DNA of 64,000 bases, taken from contig NC_089436.1 of assembly GCF_026210795.1 (NCBI RefSeq), forward strand, positions 2,418,001 to 2,482,000, read 5' to 3'. How positions within the stretch are numbered: position 1 is the first letter of the stretch; each line of letters opens with the position of its first letter. The DNA is from Rhizophagus irregularis (Eukaryota > Glomeromycota > Glomeromycetes > Glomerales > Glomeraceae). Shown piece after piece: positions 20,760 through 33,500 of this stretch. The notes under the pieces were generated by a model, which made no database searches, was not told the DNA's origin, and saw only the letters and a program-made list of their open reading frames with translations. The translations under genes and the position numbers were made by a program.

Positions 20760-23700
20760 CTAAACAACCCGTTCAGAAGCTTTATGCTTTGCGCAACTTC
20801 TAATATTATGACCTTTTTCTAAACAATGACTACACGTCTTGGAAGAAGAAGTTATATTTTGTTTATTGGCCATTTCTGTTACCGCTTTATAACGTTTCGG
20901 AGGACGGCCTTTTGGCTTGTGGTACTCTGGATTTGATATCTCTGGAATGCGATTATTATCTATCACAACTAATGGTTGTCGTTGGCAACTATCCTTTGAG
21001 GAAAGACCTTCTTGAACTTCTTCAATATTTAGTCCTGTAGTGCGTCAATATTTCATTATAAATTGTGTGAGAAGTCCAGTCAGTTCCCCTGTTGCACCTT
21101 CTGTCACAGCAATTTGGACACTAGTTTTTGCCATAGACATTGCACTACCAAATTCGATCCTTTTATCAGCCATTTTCTTAATAGTTGATGTATAAACGTT
21201 GCCTGTTCGAATTTGATCAATGTAGTGCAATGGTTTGATTGAGTAAGTTTTATTTCCTTGAGCAATTGTGGCGTATCTTGATGTTTCAGATGGCATGGAC
21301 TCAAACCAACGCGTATGAATGAAGCCCATATGGAATACGGCTTTATCAGATTGAAGTAGAATACGATATTGATGTCGGCATAGCATCCCTTGATTAATAA
21401 TATTCATGCATGTACAAAATGATGTTGCGTCTGCAAGAATCGCTACATAGTGTGGTTTAGCTGTAGATGATGTTATTGTTATATAGCTAACCTCCCATAT
21501 TTCCTGAATTTCGGTATTATCTAGGTTTGATAAAAGGTCTTGCAATCGGATTTGTGGCATATCATACATATATTCCACTATATCTGAAGGATTATTTTCA
21601 GGTTCGTTAACCTTTAAATCAATTGGATTAGCATACTACAAACATTATATTAAAATGAAAGCTTTGTAACTACTCACTTGATCTATTGTAATTAATGTTC
21701 CCTGGTATAATAATGCCTGTTTCATTGTGCCCTCTGAAGTGATAATGGTATAGGTGCTAAACATTCCTTTAAAATAGAATCAATGTCTTTAAAGATGGAG
21801 TTGTATGCTGATAGAAGACCAACATCAGGAAATTTGTTTAGGCGTAATTTAGTGTAATATTTCGAAGGTGATGTAAAATTTCGAAATATTACACTAAAAA
21901 CGTAATATTACAAAAGTTTACGCTCTTAAATTTGAATAATTATAGTAATTTAAGAATATCTCGCTATCTACTGATCCAATCAAGACGATCTATAGCTCAT
22001 TGGAATCAGCTCATCAAGACGGATCGAATGGTAGTAAAATCGCATTTCTACAGTTGATAGAACGCTCTATAGTATGCAGTAAAGTTTTAAATTAATAGAA
22101 AGTCATCTATTAAACGTAAAGATACGATTTTACTACCATTCGATTCGTCTTGATGAGCTGATTCCAATGAGCTATAGATCGTCTTGATTGGATCAGTAGA
22201 TAGCGAGATATTCTTAAATTACTATAATTATTCAAATTTAAGAGCGTAAACTTTTGTAATATTACGTTTTTAGTGTAATATTTCAAAATTTTACATCACC
22301 TTCGAAATATTACACTAAATTACGCCTAAACAAATTTCCTGATGAATTGTTGGGTTTGATCCATAATAATCATTAAGACGTTTGTAATATGATTCTTTAT
22401 CTAATTCACGTTCGACTTCCCTTACTAGCTCCTTTAAAAGTGTACCAGTCAAGATGCTTTTTAAGAACACCATTAATGGATTCGACCCGTTGAGTTGACT
22501 CGACCCCTGCTGTGAATACCTTCCCGATGGCATACCTCGCCCATGATTCTCGGCTTGAATAAAGTTTTTTCTCAAGATAAGTTCGACATGGCTCATATTT
22601 TGTGAGCATCTCTTTGTATCTTAATTCGAATTGGCATTGAGTATAGCTATTGCGCATGTGATGAAAATCTCCAATGAAATTATTGATCATCTCTCCATGC
22701 AATTTAGACTTAGCTTTCTTCTTTACATTTTCTGTAATATGATAGATACATAGTAGGTGTCGAGTTTGTGGATAAGTATTCTGAACGGCAGCTATCATCG
22801 CCGGATCGCCATCTGTGAATAACACAACAGGTGAAAGATTACTTGTGGCTTCTAAAGTGCATTGCAATATCCAATTATAGTCAGCTAACGTTTCATATTT
22901 TGTTAGTGCTTGAGCGAGGATCCTTGTTTTAAAGTTGTTGTCAACACCAACAAATAAGCTAAGGGCCATTTCATATCGATTCGTCTTGGCTGTATTGTCT
23001 TGTATGACAATATCATGATATTTAGGCCAAAGTTCATTACGCTGTTGACTTGTCATCCAAAAAAGCCCAGTGAGTTCATTAGATGGTCCTTCCAATCGTG
23101 CTATAACAATAAAATCGGGATCCTTACTACGCTGCTCTATAAGATATGAGAACATCGTTGCCGCGTCAGACTCATCATGAATTCGAACTCCCGGAACTTT
23201 TGAATTGCGTTGTATAGATTTTTTTTCTTTATGTGATGTTGAGGAAATTCTTTAAGAAGGAGATCGTACTGTTGTCCAGCACTTAAATGTCCATTGATGG
23301 TGTAATGTTCAATTTTATCCAGAACTACTTGTGGAAAACGTTGATTCATAGGAGCGAGTTCTATAGTTACTGGATCACATTGATGATTATGAATATTGTT
23401 GAATTTGGTAAGATGTATGGCGGTCGCGCGTTTTCCAAAATTAAATGATGCTTGCCATGAACAATTTGTTTTGGTTGTAGTAGCATCACGGTGTAATGTA
23501 ATATCTTCGACTTTCTTCGGTTTACTGATTCCAGATTTCCAACAAGTATAGACACGTCGTCGAACGATCATTTTATCAACTTCATCAAGATCTTTACGGA
23601 ATTTAATAGCAACAAATCCGTTTTGTTTTGCGTACTGATTGATAATTACATCAACCTCGTTCCAGTTTTTAAAGGTATCACCAACTTTTAGTATTACTTT

Positions 23701-24090
23701 GTTTGCATTCGTGTTTTCATCGTTATAACGTCCATTTGTATTTTCGTTATCATCTATAACTACAATGTTTGTAGTTTGGAATGGTGATTGGCTTTGATGA
23801 TCAAACTCTATAAGCGGCGTTATAAAGTCAGATTGGCCTTGGTGATCGAACTCCATAAGTGGCATTACAAAGTTAGTTTGGGATGTTGATTGGCCTTGAT
23901 GATCAAACTCCATAAGTGGTGTTACAAAGGTAGTTTGGGATGTCGATTGGCCTTGATAATCGAACTCCATAAAAGAAATTACAAATGGTTGATATTCGAA
24001 CTCCATAAACGGAATTACAAAATTAGTTTGGGATGGTGATTGGCCTTGATATTCGAATTCCATAAGCAGCGTTACAAAGGTACTTATCAA
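20760..24090 (-). pseudogene. FAR1-type Mutator transposase pseudogene A
   Basis: N-terminus: six imperfect repeats of about 20 residues around MEFDHQGQS (24080-23780). Next come a FAR1-like DNA-binding region ending in HNHQCD, then the MULE catalytic region (IVIQDNTAKTN, then LFTDGDPAMIAAV and CIYHITENVKK; third acid in QRVESINGV). A SWIM zinc finger (CTCMNIINQGMLCRH, near 21400) and a C-terminal CCHC knuckle (CSHCLEKGHNIRSC, near 20810) follow. Breaks: a frameshift near 23175, another near 22450, the P2 insertion, a frameshift near 21745 and a TGA at 21045-21047. A 42-base GT-AG intron (21636-21677) lies at the same place as the intron in copy B. Confidence 0.85.
21823..22344. mobile_element. 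522-bp near-perfect palindromic element P2
   Basis: The arms mirror each other base for base around 22083/22084: CATCAGGAAATTTG at 21823 and its complement ending at 22344, without indels for over 200 bases each. It lies inside a transposase exon. AA flanks both sides (21821-21822 and 22345-22346), and removing the element with one AA leaves the exon in frame (NPTI then GLLSAYN). The arms contain the core shared with P1, while the outer arms are unrelated to those of P1. Confidence 0.85.
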
Positions 24091-24439
24091 ACACGGTTGG
24101 TACTCTTTTACAGTTTTACCTAAGTCTTCTATACAAACTAATTCTTATTGATGTACTGTAGGTTGCAAAGTGAAAGGTAAAAATGAAACCAGTGGAAACA
24201 ACAATAATGAAATTAAATACTTTAGATACTAGTGATACTACTTCCTTACCTTCAAATTATTTATCAAACCACGATAAATTGGCAATAATCGTTAGCTAAA
24301 GAAATCTTTATGGGTTTTAAGTGAGATACAAGATCATGAGAGAAAGTAACCGTGATAAAGCTAAACAATGACGAAAGGCATATGATAAAGTCGAAAACAG
24401 TCACGCGTTGTGATAAATAACCATGCGTATAAAAAAATT

Positions 24440-24549
24440 TGCATGACACCGGTGATGATCACCGCTAGTGATTTATAGCAATTTTATTTTTTGGAGTATA
24501 AAAAATTCGCATGACACCGGTGATGATCACCGCCGGTGATTTGTAGCAA
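24440..24549. repeat. Tandem duplicate of the MULE A right TIR
   Basis: GCATGACACCGGTGATGATC is present at both 24441 and 24509, followed by ACCGC and GTGATTTRTAGCAATTTTA. The copies are about 68 bases apart. Confidence 0.8.
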
Positions 24550-26051
24550 TTTTAATTAAAAAAACTTGTAGAGTAGTCAAAAATACATATAATATAAGGT
24601 TTTTTATAATAGTACATAATAAGTACATAATAAGATCTTATACCAGAATTTTTTAAAAAATAAAAAATCTTAATAAAGTTATATGATCAAAATGATTGAT
24701 CATAATTAATATATAAAAATTACCAAAAAAAAGAAATGTGATATATTACAGGTATAAAAAAAATATATTTTATTTTTAATAATATAATTCAATTACTTGA
24801 ATCTTGTAATCACCAGAAATTGAAAATAAGGTCTTTATGGCTAAGATAATCTGTTAGTCTATACATGCTGTCCAAATTATTTTAGGATGCCATAATTATT
24901 ATTTGGGATGCCGTAATTTATTTAGTTTATATATAATTTACTATGTAAAGTGCTAAAATAATTTGGGATGTCATAATTGAATTTGGGATTTTACTTATAA
25001 TTATGGCAGCCTAGCTAAAATAATTTGGGTGGCATATATACCTGTTACTAAACGAAGTTTACTTACAGAATCAAACAATCATTTGACAGTACACACATGC
25101 ATATGTGAAGTACTGCTGGTTTGATAAGTGGTTTGTAGTTTAATTATATTAGAGTAGTTCATTATTAGGGAATCTTACTTTGTATATATTTTCTTTATTT
25201 TTTTACTTTAATAAAACTGCAAATGTGCTGCAAAAAAAAAATAAATTATTTTACTAATAAGAAATTAAATTATAATTTTTATATATATATAAAAACCTAT
25301 CAAATATTCAATATATTTTTATATAATTATTTAAGATTATTTATATAATTTTCCTAATTAGTAAAATATTAAAGTTTTTAGTTTTTTAATTATTAATAAA
25401 TTACCATATTTTGCAATATATAAACACCTTTTTTTTGCACTTAATAATGCTGGTTAAGATCCTCATAATTCTGGCTAAAATAGTTATAATTCTGGTCAGG
25501 AATGCTTATTTTTAAAGAATGTTTACTAATAGTAAAGATAATTTTATGTAGAGGGCTAGAGCCTAGAGACATTGCAATATATTTCTCTTTTTTGAAAATT
25601 ATTATATAATAAATTTACTAATCATTTATAATTATATGATGTTATAGATTCATTTTTTTTTTTTGAATAAATGTGATGCAAACCTTATATACTTATTATA
25701 GAATCTTTAAAATAAATGTTTTACAGTATATGTATTTTTACTTGTTCTATACTTTACTTATAAGACTAAAAAAATGTTTAAAATACTAATTTTAACTTTT
25801 TACATATAACATACAATTAAATTCTGATAAAGGTATTAAAATTAATTGCAAAAATTTTTAAAATCATAGTTGTTATTAAAAATGTTAACTTTTAACTAAT
25901 GATTAATTTAAGTAGTAAAAGATGTCAAAGTAACAGTATTGATTTTCAAATATATAATTATATAATATGTTATTTAAACTGTTAGAGAAAAAAAGTTTTC
26001 ATTAAAATCACACTGCTTACTATTTAAAGGATAAATAAAATTAGAATATAA
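24550..26051. other. Spacer between the two MULEs
   Basis: No gene is seen. Between 24880 and 25035 the phrase AATTTGGGATGYCATAATT is repeated about four times in varied form. The rest is AT-rich. Confidence 0.5.
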
Positions 26052-26444
26052 CTAATTTACACTCGGGGTGATTTTAATTATTTTCACCTAGGTGATTTAA
26101 CCTGATAATTTTATATAATTTTAAAATAATTCAGGTGAAATCACCTGATTAATTTTATTGATATAGTTTGGAAGGTAATTAATTATTTAAATTTAATAAT
26201 TACGGCAGGTGATAATACCTGATAAATATTACACAAATAATAGTAACAGGTAATACAAAATTGCCATTGTTTATATAATGATGTAATTCACATTTAAGCC
26301 TATTTCTTTCGAAAAAATTCTGACACGCTAACGTGTTGTTTTCTAAAGAAAATTTTAATCTTTACTGTTTATAAGCATGTATCTTGTTCTGTTTTTCTAA
26401 AACATCATTCCCTAAAGTAAATTCATATCAATTATAATAATCTA

Positions 26445-27478
26445 CAGTCACCCCTCTCTACAGCGAACCTCGATATAGTGAATAACATGATATAACAGAT
26501 CATACAGTGTGGTACCGATTTTAAATATGAAAAAAACCTTGATATAACGAAGTTTACTATTTATTTACCGTATAACGTAGTACGAAGTAAAGTGTGTGAA
26601 TTTCTTATATAAAAATGCCTCTCGATATAACGGATTTTTTTTATAACGAATTTTTTCAGTTATAACGAAGAATTTCTTTATAATTAAATGTAATTATTAA
26701 TAAATATTGATGCATTATGACATTAAATATCACCCCTGTATTTTATATTTAAATTATGGATCAGGATTGTATCAGGATCGTATCAGGATTAATAATTCTG
26801 GCTATTTTATTTAATATTTAGGCAGAATTACATTAATTTACATTAATTCGGTTGTATTAGGATTCGATGTGAATTGTTATTAATTTATATTTATCACAGG
26901 GGTAAGGACACTCCTAGTTAAATTAATATATCATTAATAATTTATTTATTATATAGTCAGTTATTGTTAAACAGCATTCCTACAAAAAAAAGGAATTATA
27001 ATAAACATTTTTATATAGAACACTTCAGGAAGCATTCCCTATAATAAAAAAATAAAAAAAGAACATTAGTAAATGTTCTTAAACGAAATTAAAAGAAAAA
27101 ATTGAGTTCCCCACTTACTTCTCGTCTCAGGCGTCCATTTCGAAGTCCAGGAAGTTTCCTACAATAAAAAAAATAAAAAAAGAACATTAGTAAATGTTTT
27201 TAAACGAAATTAATATAAAAAACCCCCCAGTTCCCACTTACTTCTCATTCTAGGCATCTATTTTGAAGTTTAGAAAGCACCCCTATAAAAAAAAGATTAA
27301 AAAAAATGTTAAATTATCGGTAATCAGATCAACAAGTCATATGATCTGTATAACCGATATTCCTATACCGAAGAATTCATTATACAATACCGAATAATTC
27401 GTTATAGTGTTAACGAAGTTGCTTATAACGAAGCCCTGATCAGCTGGAACCTAGGGTTCGTTATATCGAGAGGGACTG
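26445..27478. mobile_element. pogo/Tigger-like element nested in MULE B
   Basis: The left end, CAGTCACCCCTCTCTACAGC followed by GAACCTCGATATA, is matched by the complement of the right end (CAGTCCCTCTCGATATAACG). TA flanks both sides (26443-26444 and 27479-27480). ATATAACG words repeat near both ends. It carries no coding frame. It sits between the MULE left TIR and the transposase start, ending 46 bases before the ATG. Confidence 0.8.
27029..27273. repeat. Tandem duplication of about 122 bp inside the pogo-like element
   Basis: Two copies (27029-27150 and 27151-27273) share AAAGAACATTAGTAAATG, ACTTACTTCTC and CATYTCGAAGTCCAG-like endings. Confidence 0.7.
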
Positions 27479-27524
27479 TATACGAAATCACAAAGCTTTA
27501 AAACTATTAATAAAACCACTTACA

Positions 27525-30346
27525 ATGGAAAATATTTTAGACCCAAATTTTTCCTATAGTCCTGACATGTTATTCAACTCTTATTATGATTCTTCATATA
27601 GTGGTTCAGATTTGCTTAACAGTTATCAATACGAATCTCCTGACCTACCAATATTTGAATTTTATGGTTCTTCGTATGATTCTTCTGATCTATTTCTTGA
27701 AGATCATGATACACTTAATGAAACCCAAATAGGAAATGTAAGAAGAATGGATGTTTCAGAAAATGAGGATATAAATAGATATGATTTTCGGAAGATGAAA
27801 GAATAAATGGCTGGTATGATGTTTCAGATGATGAAGATAGAAATCTTAATCATCAAGAACGGGAATATGATGATAGCGAGTATAAGGAAGAAGAGAATAA
27901 ATTAGAATTAAATCAAGTGATGGAATTTGAAACATGGGAACTTGCCGAATTATACCTTAATGAATATGCAAAGCAACAGGAATTTTCTTTTCGTAAAAAA
28001 AGACGTATACTGGATCCAACTGACAGTACAATAACAAGATGTAAAACATATGAATGTTCACATGCCCGAACTTATGAGATCCAAAAGGTTATTTTAGAAG
28101 AAAATAGAAGGGATAGGGATTCCGAAATGATTGGGTGTCTTTGGCATATTAATCTTTCTTTTCCCAAATCTGGAAATGGTGTTCGTATTAATAGTATAGT
28201 TGGGATACATAATCATGATATGAATCCTTGCATTACCGAAATAGCCCCAAAATTTCGAAAATTGACAGATAAAATGCTTAAGAAAATAAAGTTTTGGACG
28301 ATTGAAGGAAGATTAGGCATACCAACTCAATATAACTTACTAGTAGCCTCATTTCCAAATAAAGTGATTAATAAGAAAGATCTAAGTAACGCTATTCAAC
28401 AGTTTAAAAAACAAGCGAAACCTATTAAGAATGATGCATGTCAAATGCTTACTGAGCTATACTTAAAAAAAGATGATGATCCAAGATGGATCATAAAGCC
28501 ACGCTTTGATCATGGAGAGAGAAGACTAAACTCATTATTTTGGATGTCACCCGATCAAGTTAATGCATATGAAAGATACCATGATATTGTGATTATTGAT
28601 ACAACATCCAAAACTAATCAATTTGATATGATATTAATTCTAATCATTGTGGTTGATAATAATTTTAGAAATATAATAGTTGCTGCAGCAATTTTGGAAG
28701 ATGAAACAGAAGCAACTTTCACATGGATTTTACAAGAATTAAAAAATTCTTGTGATCTTGCACCAACAGTCCTATATTCTGATGCTGATCCAACCTTAAT
28801 ATCAGCCATAAAGACAAATTATCCAGAAACACACCATTTCCATTGTATTTTTCATATAGATTTAAATCTAAAAAAGAATCTTAAAGGGAAATTGCGTAAT
28901 CAATTTGAACTTTTTCGCGCTAAATTCTTAGAAATGCGCAATTCTTTATGTCATAAAACATTTAAAATAAAATGGAATACACTTATTGATGAATTTTCAG
29001 CTTGTGAACAATATCTTACAAGAGCTTTATATCCTTGTAAAAGTAGTTGGGCTTGTTATATATGCTATCAATCAGAATTTCACAGCGGGAATTCAAAGTA
29101 CACAATGGGTAGAGTCTACTAATATAATAATCAAAGATAGATTAAATAGATCTTTGTGTTTGACTGATGTTGTTAAAGAAATTCAAAAAATATTTGATCA
29201 ACAATCAAAAAAAGCAATATTAAACGAATGTAAAAATGAAATTCCTACTAGAGGAATACCATCAATTATGGATGAATATTTTCCAGAACTTGATAAAATT
29301 CTGCGAGAATATTTAACTCCTCAGATTCTTCAAAAACAACATGATCAAATGGTCCAATCGTTATGTTATGATGTGGAATTAATTGAAGATTGGTTACCGC
29401 TCTTAGAAGTAAGTATATTGCTAATGGTTGATAAGAAAATTATTAGTACTTGTTTAAAATGATAAAGACAATTATTAAAAAAAAATACTTCCCTTTTTTC
29501 CGTCTTTTTTCATAGATGGTAGATGATTCTTATCAACAAGAAATGGCCAGAGAGGATGATTATGATCAACCTCAATCTCTATTTTCTTCATTAATCAAAA
29601 ATATACCCTATAATAGTATTCGGCAAGTATGGAAAGCAACTAGACATTGTGGACAAAAATCTGAACCACAACATATCATTCTACTTGATGACGGGTCGCA
29701 TTTATGTACCTGTCTTTGGCTCATTAATAAAGGAATTGTGTGTAGGCATTTCTTTCGGGTTATGTCCTATTCAATTAATGCACAATTTCATATATCTCTT
29801 ATTCCTCAACGATGGTATAATTATAACAAGTATAATATCGAACAACAACATAAAGAACCGGTATACCAAATTGAAGAAAATGAATTAGAGAAAGGTCCGC
29901 GATTATCATTTCAACATCTTGCAAATTTTAGGCAAACTCCTAATATTGTACAACCTCGAGGTCCTAAACAAAAATATGGGTTTGGTATGGGATATGCCAA
30001 AAAAGCACTTGATTTGGCTATTCGGGCTGACAAAGTTGATGAATTTGTCAATCAAATTGAATATTTTATTGAAAGTGTAAAGTCGGAACTATCTGACCAG
30101 CAGGAAAATATGCATATTGGTGATCCGTTACGAGTAAGACATAAAGGTCGACAACCTAATAGGTATAAGTCATGTGGTGAACCTCAAAAAAAGAAAGTAA
30201 GGCGTATCCAGGATATAACTAATACTACTACTAATAAAAATCGTAAAGAAGACGTTGTAGCAAGCCAAGAGGGAAAAAAGAAAGAAAGGCGTTGTAAAAA
30301 TTGTAATCAAGTTGGACATTATGCTCCAAGATGTCCGAATATCTAA
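27525..30346 (+). pseudogene. FAR1-type Mutator transposase B, two frameshifts
   Basis: An acidic, Ser/Tyr-rich N-terminus (from ATG 27525) is followed by a FAR1-like zinc region (about 27930-28230, ending GIHNHDMNP). The MULE core comes next (IVIIDTTSKTN, LYSDADPTLISAI, CIFHIDLNLKKN, QWVESTN), then a SWIM finger (CTCLWLINKGIVCRHF) and a CCHC knuckle (CKNCNQVGHYAPRC) at the C-terminus. An intron at 29409-29515 (GTAAGT to CATAG) joins the last two parts. Two breaks remain: one T missing in a T run near 27786, and two extra bases in TATATA near 29058. Everything else is open, so decay is recent or the breaks are assembly errors. Confidence 0.85.
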
Positions 30347-30579
30347 AAGTGTAAAAAATTTTTTTTACGACATTTAAATGTATTAATCTACTTTAATGAC
30401 TAATAAAAATATTAGTAATATAATAAATCGCATGATAGTTTAATGATTAATGGTAATACAAGATTGAAAGTCGCGCTATTTTAGATTTTTAATATAAAAA
30501 ATCACATGATAAGCCAGATACCGGTGAAATCACCTGAGTGATATCACCTCGTGTGATTTTCACCCGGAGTGCAAATTAG

Positions 30580-33500
30580 CAAGCTTCATAAAATTAAATC
30601 TAATAAAAATTATATATAATTTTTTAGTAATATAGAATTTATAGTTTTGCCAATATATATCGATCCCTATGAGGGTAAATAAAAAAAAAAATATTAAAAT
30701 AAATATTATAAATATAAAAGTATTTGATTTTTTTAAGCAAGTATTAAAAAATATTTCAGTTATTTAAAAAATTTATTATAAAGAATAAATTTTAATATAT
30801 AGTATATAGAAGTAATTTTAAAATAATATAATATTATTATTTATAATAAAATTTCCGGTGGATTCTGGTGGATTTAAATTTTTAAATGGTTTTATAGTAA
30901 AATATTATATCTACTTTTAATTGAATACTTAAAATAATTTAAATTTTTATCATATATTACGGGTCATGTTATAATACCTTCATGTATATAGTACCAAATT
31001 TTAAAATACCCGGATACTATACACGGAAATTTAATTTTAATATTTTGTAAAATACCCGGAATATAAAATTAAATATATCCCCCCCTTAAAACCGGGGAAA
31101 TAAATATGAATTCTTGTACCTCGTGTATAGTGTCCACCCCGGATATTCCGAAATTTACAAGATACCCGGGGGTACTTTGGCCGTACATTTAACAAACAAT
31201 TTTTTTTAATTAAAAAAAAATTATAAATGGTATTATAAATGGTATTATTATTACACACGTCAATTTACCTACCTATTTATTATCATCTAATTTGAAGTAT
31301 CATAATAATAATATTATATAATAGCAGATTATGACCTGTATTTATAAATATTACTATTTGATATTTTGGATTATGGTAAACATATATGCTATTATTTTTA
31401 CAACATTTTATAATAATAGTTATATATAAAAATCCACAAATTTTTTAATTGCAATTAATTTTCCCAAAATTATATTTAATGGACATACAAATTTTACGTA
31501 TACAGTAATTAAACCGGCCAAATAATTTGGCAGATGCCTTTAACAGGAGTATGAAGAAAACCATTTATTAAGTCCCTTAAAACAGAAGTTTCTTTTTAAA
31601 ATTTTAACGATTTTAAAAGATATTCAGTCAAATCATTTAACCTAATTTCAGTAATAAATAAAGGACCGAGTATCATCATCATATCTGTTTATCATAAACT
31701 AGACTGGGGAAGGGTATCAAAGTCCGATATCAACAAATATTCTTACAAAGAACCTTAATAATATTTAATAACTATCATGTTTTTAATTGTAATTCAATAT
31801 ATTTTTACTCGATTTCGAAAAACTGAATTTTTTTTTTCTTTTTAAAATTTTTAAAAAAAACTTGAATAAAATAAAATCGTTCTCATTGGATCGACAAATC
31901 CGAGTTCGAGAATCTTCCCGTTTTATCTAAGATTATAGTGAATTTTAAATATGTAGAAAATCGATCGTGTTACTTGGAATAAGATTCATGGGAAAAAATA
32001 GAACAATATGATGAACCTATTAAAAAAAAAAATGAATTGGAAGATCTTCAAGTAAAAATAATTATATATTATGTAATAAATAATAACTGTAATATCAGTT
32101 TAATTAAAACCATTGAGCTTTGACCATTTTTTCCTTCAAAGGAAAAAATATTGTTTAATTACATAATATGATTATGAAATGATTACTCCATACAAAAATG
32201 GAATATATTCCGCCGGCATACTGTATTTATCATAAATTAATTATTTTTGGCGGGAAAGAAAAAAAGTTTAATTAAAAAATTTTTTTTTCTTTAATAAATA
32301 ATGTGAGAATTGTGAAACCATCGGTCTGATTTCCGTTTTAATAAATAGTTTTTTTGATTCACATTTTCGGGAGGGAAACTTTAATAAATTCATTAAAAGG
32401 AAAATGCCAAGTAATCTACATTATAGATTATCTCATCATTATAGAAAAATAAAAATAAAAATAAAAATAAAATTATATGATAGAATAGAAACAAAATTTC
32501 TTGTGTATTAAAAAAAAAAAGATCATTTATTGAATGAATCCTAAGGAAACCAAGTTGATACACAAGTTCGTGATCAACAATTACTTTATAAAGCATGTTA
32601 AAAAATTATGGTATTCTTACTATTATAGGTTAAATAAATATGCAAATGTCAATATTATCAATTCAATAATTTTTACATTGTCAATAAAAAGGTCATTAGG
32701 AGAAAGAAAGAAAGAATTAAAGAATAGTCAAAAATAAATCATATTGTTTTCAATGAAATAAAATTCATAACATATTTGTGTGTATCATGAGTACTTGAGT
32801 ACTTATGTATATGATTGTATACAATATATATGGGTAGATGAGTATTTGAGTTACGAAAAAATGTTGAACATGTTGGAATATTTTTAAAAAACAACGGATA
32901 TTAAAAAAAGTTTTTAAATTAATTACATATTTATTATTATTATTATTATTATTATTTTTTATTATTTTTATTTTTATTATTTTTATTTTTATATAAAATA
33001 AGTTGTTGTCCATTGTTTTTTTCTTTTTTTTTGATTCTTTTTCGTTGTTATATAACATAAACAATTAATAATTTGTTTAGTCATTTAATATTTAATATAT
33101 AAAATTTTTAGGTAATAACTAACCTTTTTTGGAAATATGGTTCACAAGGTAACTAAGGTAATCTGACGCTAATCATTTAATCCGAGTTTTAGGATTTATA
33201 AATGCGGGGAATTATACATAAAGTTAAAAGGTGGCGTCGGGAGTAATTGTATCAAATTTGTTTCATCAAAATGGAATATGCTAGGAAATAATTTTAAGAA
33301 TTTTTTTTTTTAAGATTTAATATCGGATGTAGGTTATATAACGAAAATAATAATCTAAAAAAGAAATCATGGTTTTTTTTTTAAAAAAAAAATGATTTTA
33401 TATAACTAATTAAATAAAATCAAATTTTTTTTTTTTTTATGAAAAGCCAAGATTTATTTAGTCGGAAATCTAGAATCATTTTTTAATTATATAATTATCA

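Larger units (their letters stand above)
20492..24549 (-). mobile_element. Mutator-like element A (MULE), degraded
   Basis: The left TIR (20492-20534; TTGCTATTTATCACCGG then TGGTGATCATCACCG) matches the complement of the right TIR (24508-24549; TGATGATCACCGCCGGTGAT). A second, tandem copy of the right TIR lies at 24440-24481. No clean 8-10-bp target duplication was seen. The element encodes a FAR1-type transposase on the minus strand and is interrupted by palindrome P2. Confidence 0.75.
26052..30579 (+). mobile_element. Mutator-like element B (MULE)
   Basis: The left end, CTAATTTACACTCGGGGTGA, matches the complement of the right end (CTAATTTGCACTCCGGGTGA), with further GGTGATTT and CAGGTGA palindromes inside both. 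The transposase gene is on the plus strand. No clear target duplication was recognised. The TIR sequence differs from that of MULE A, so this is a separate lineage. Confidence 0.7.

Noticed and set aside
31875-31925. tRNA-like B box (GAGTTCGAGAATC)
   Set aside because: No matching A box, acceptor stem or anticodon arm nearby.
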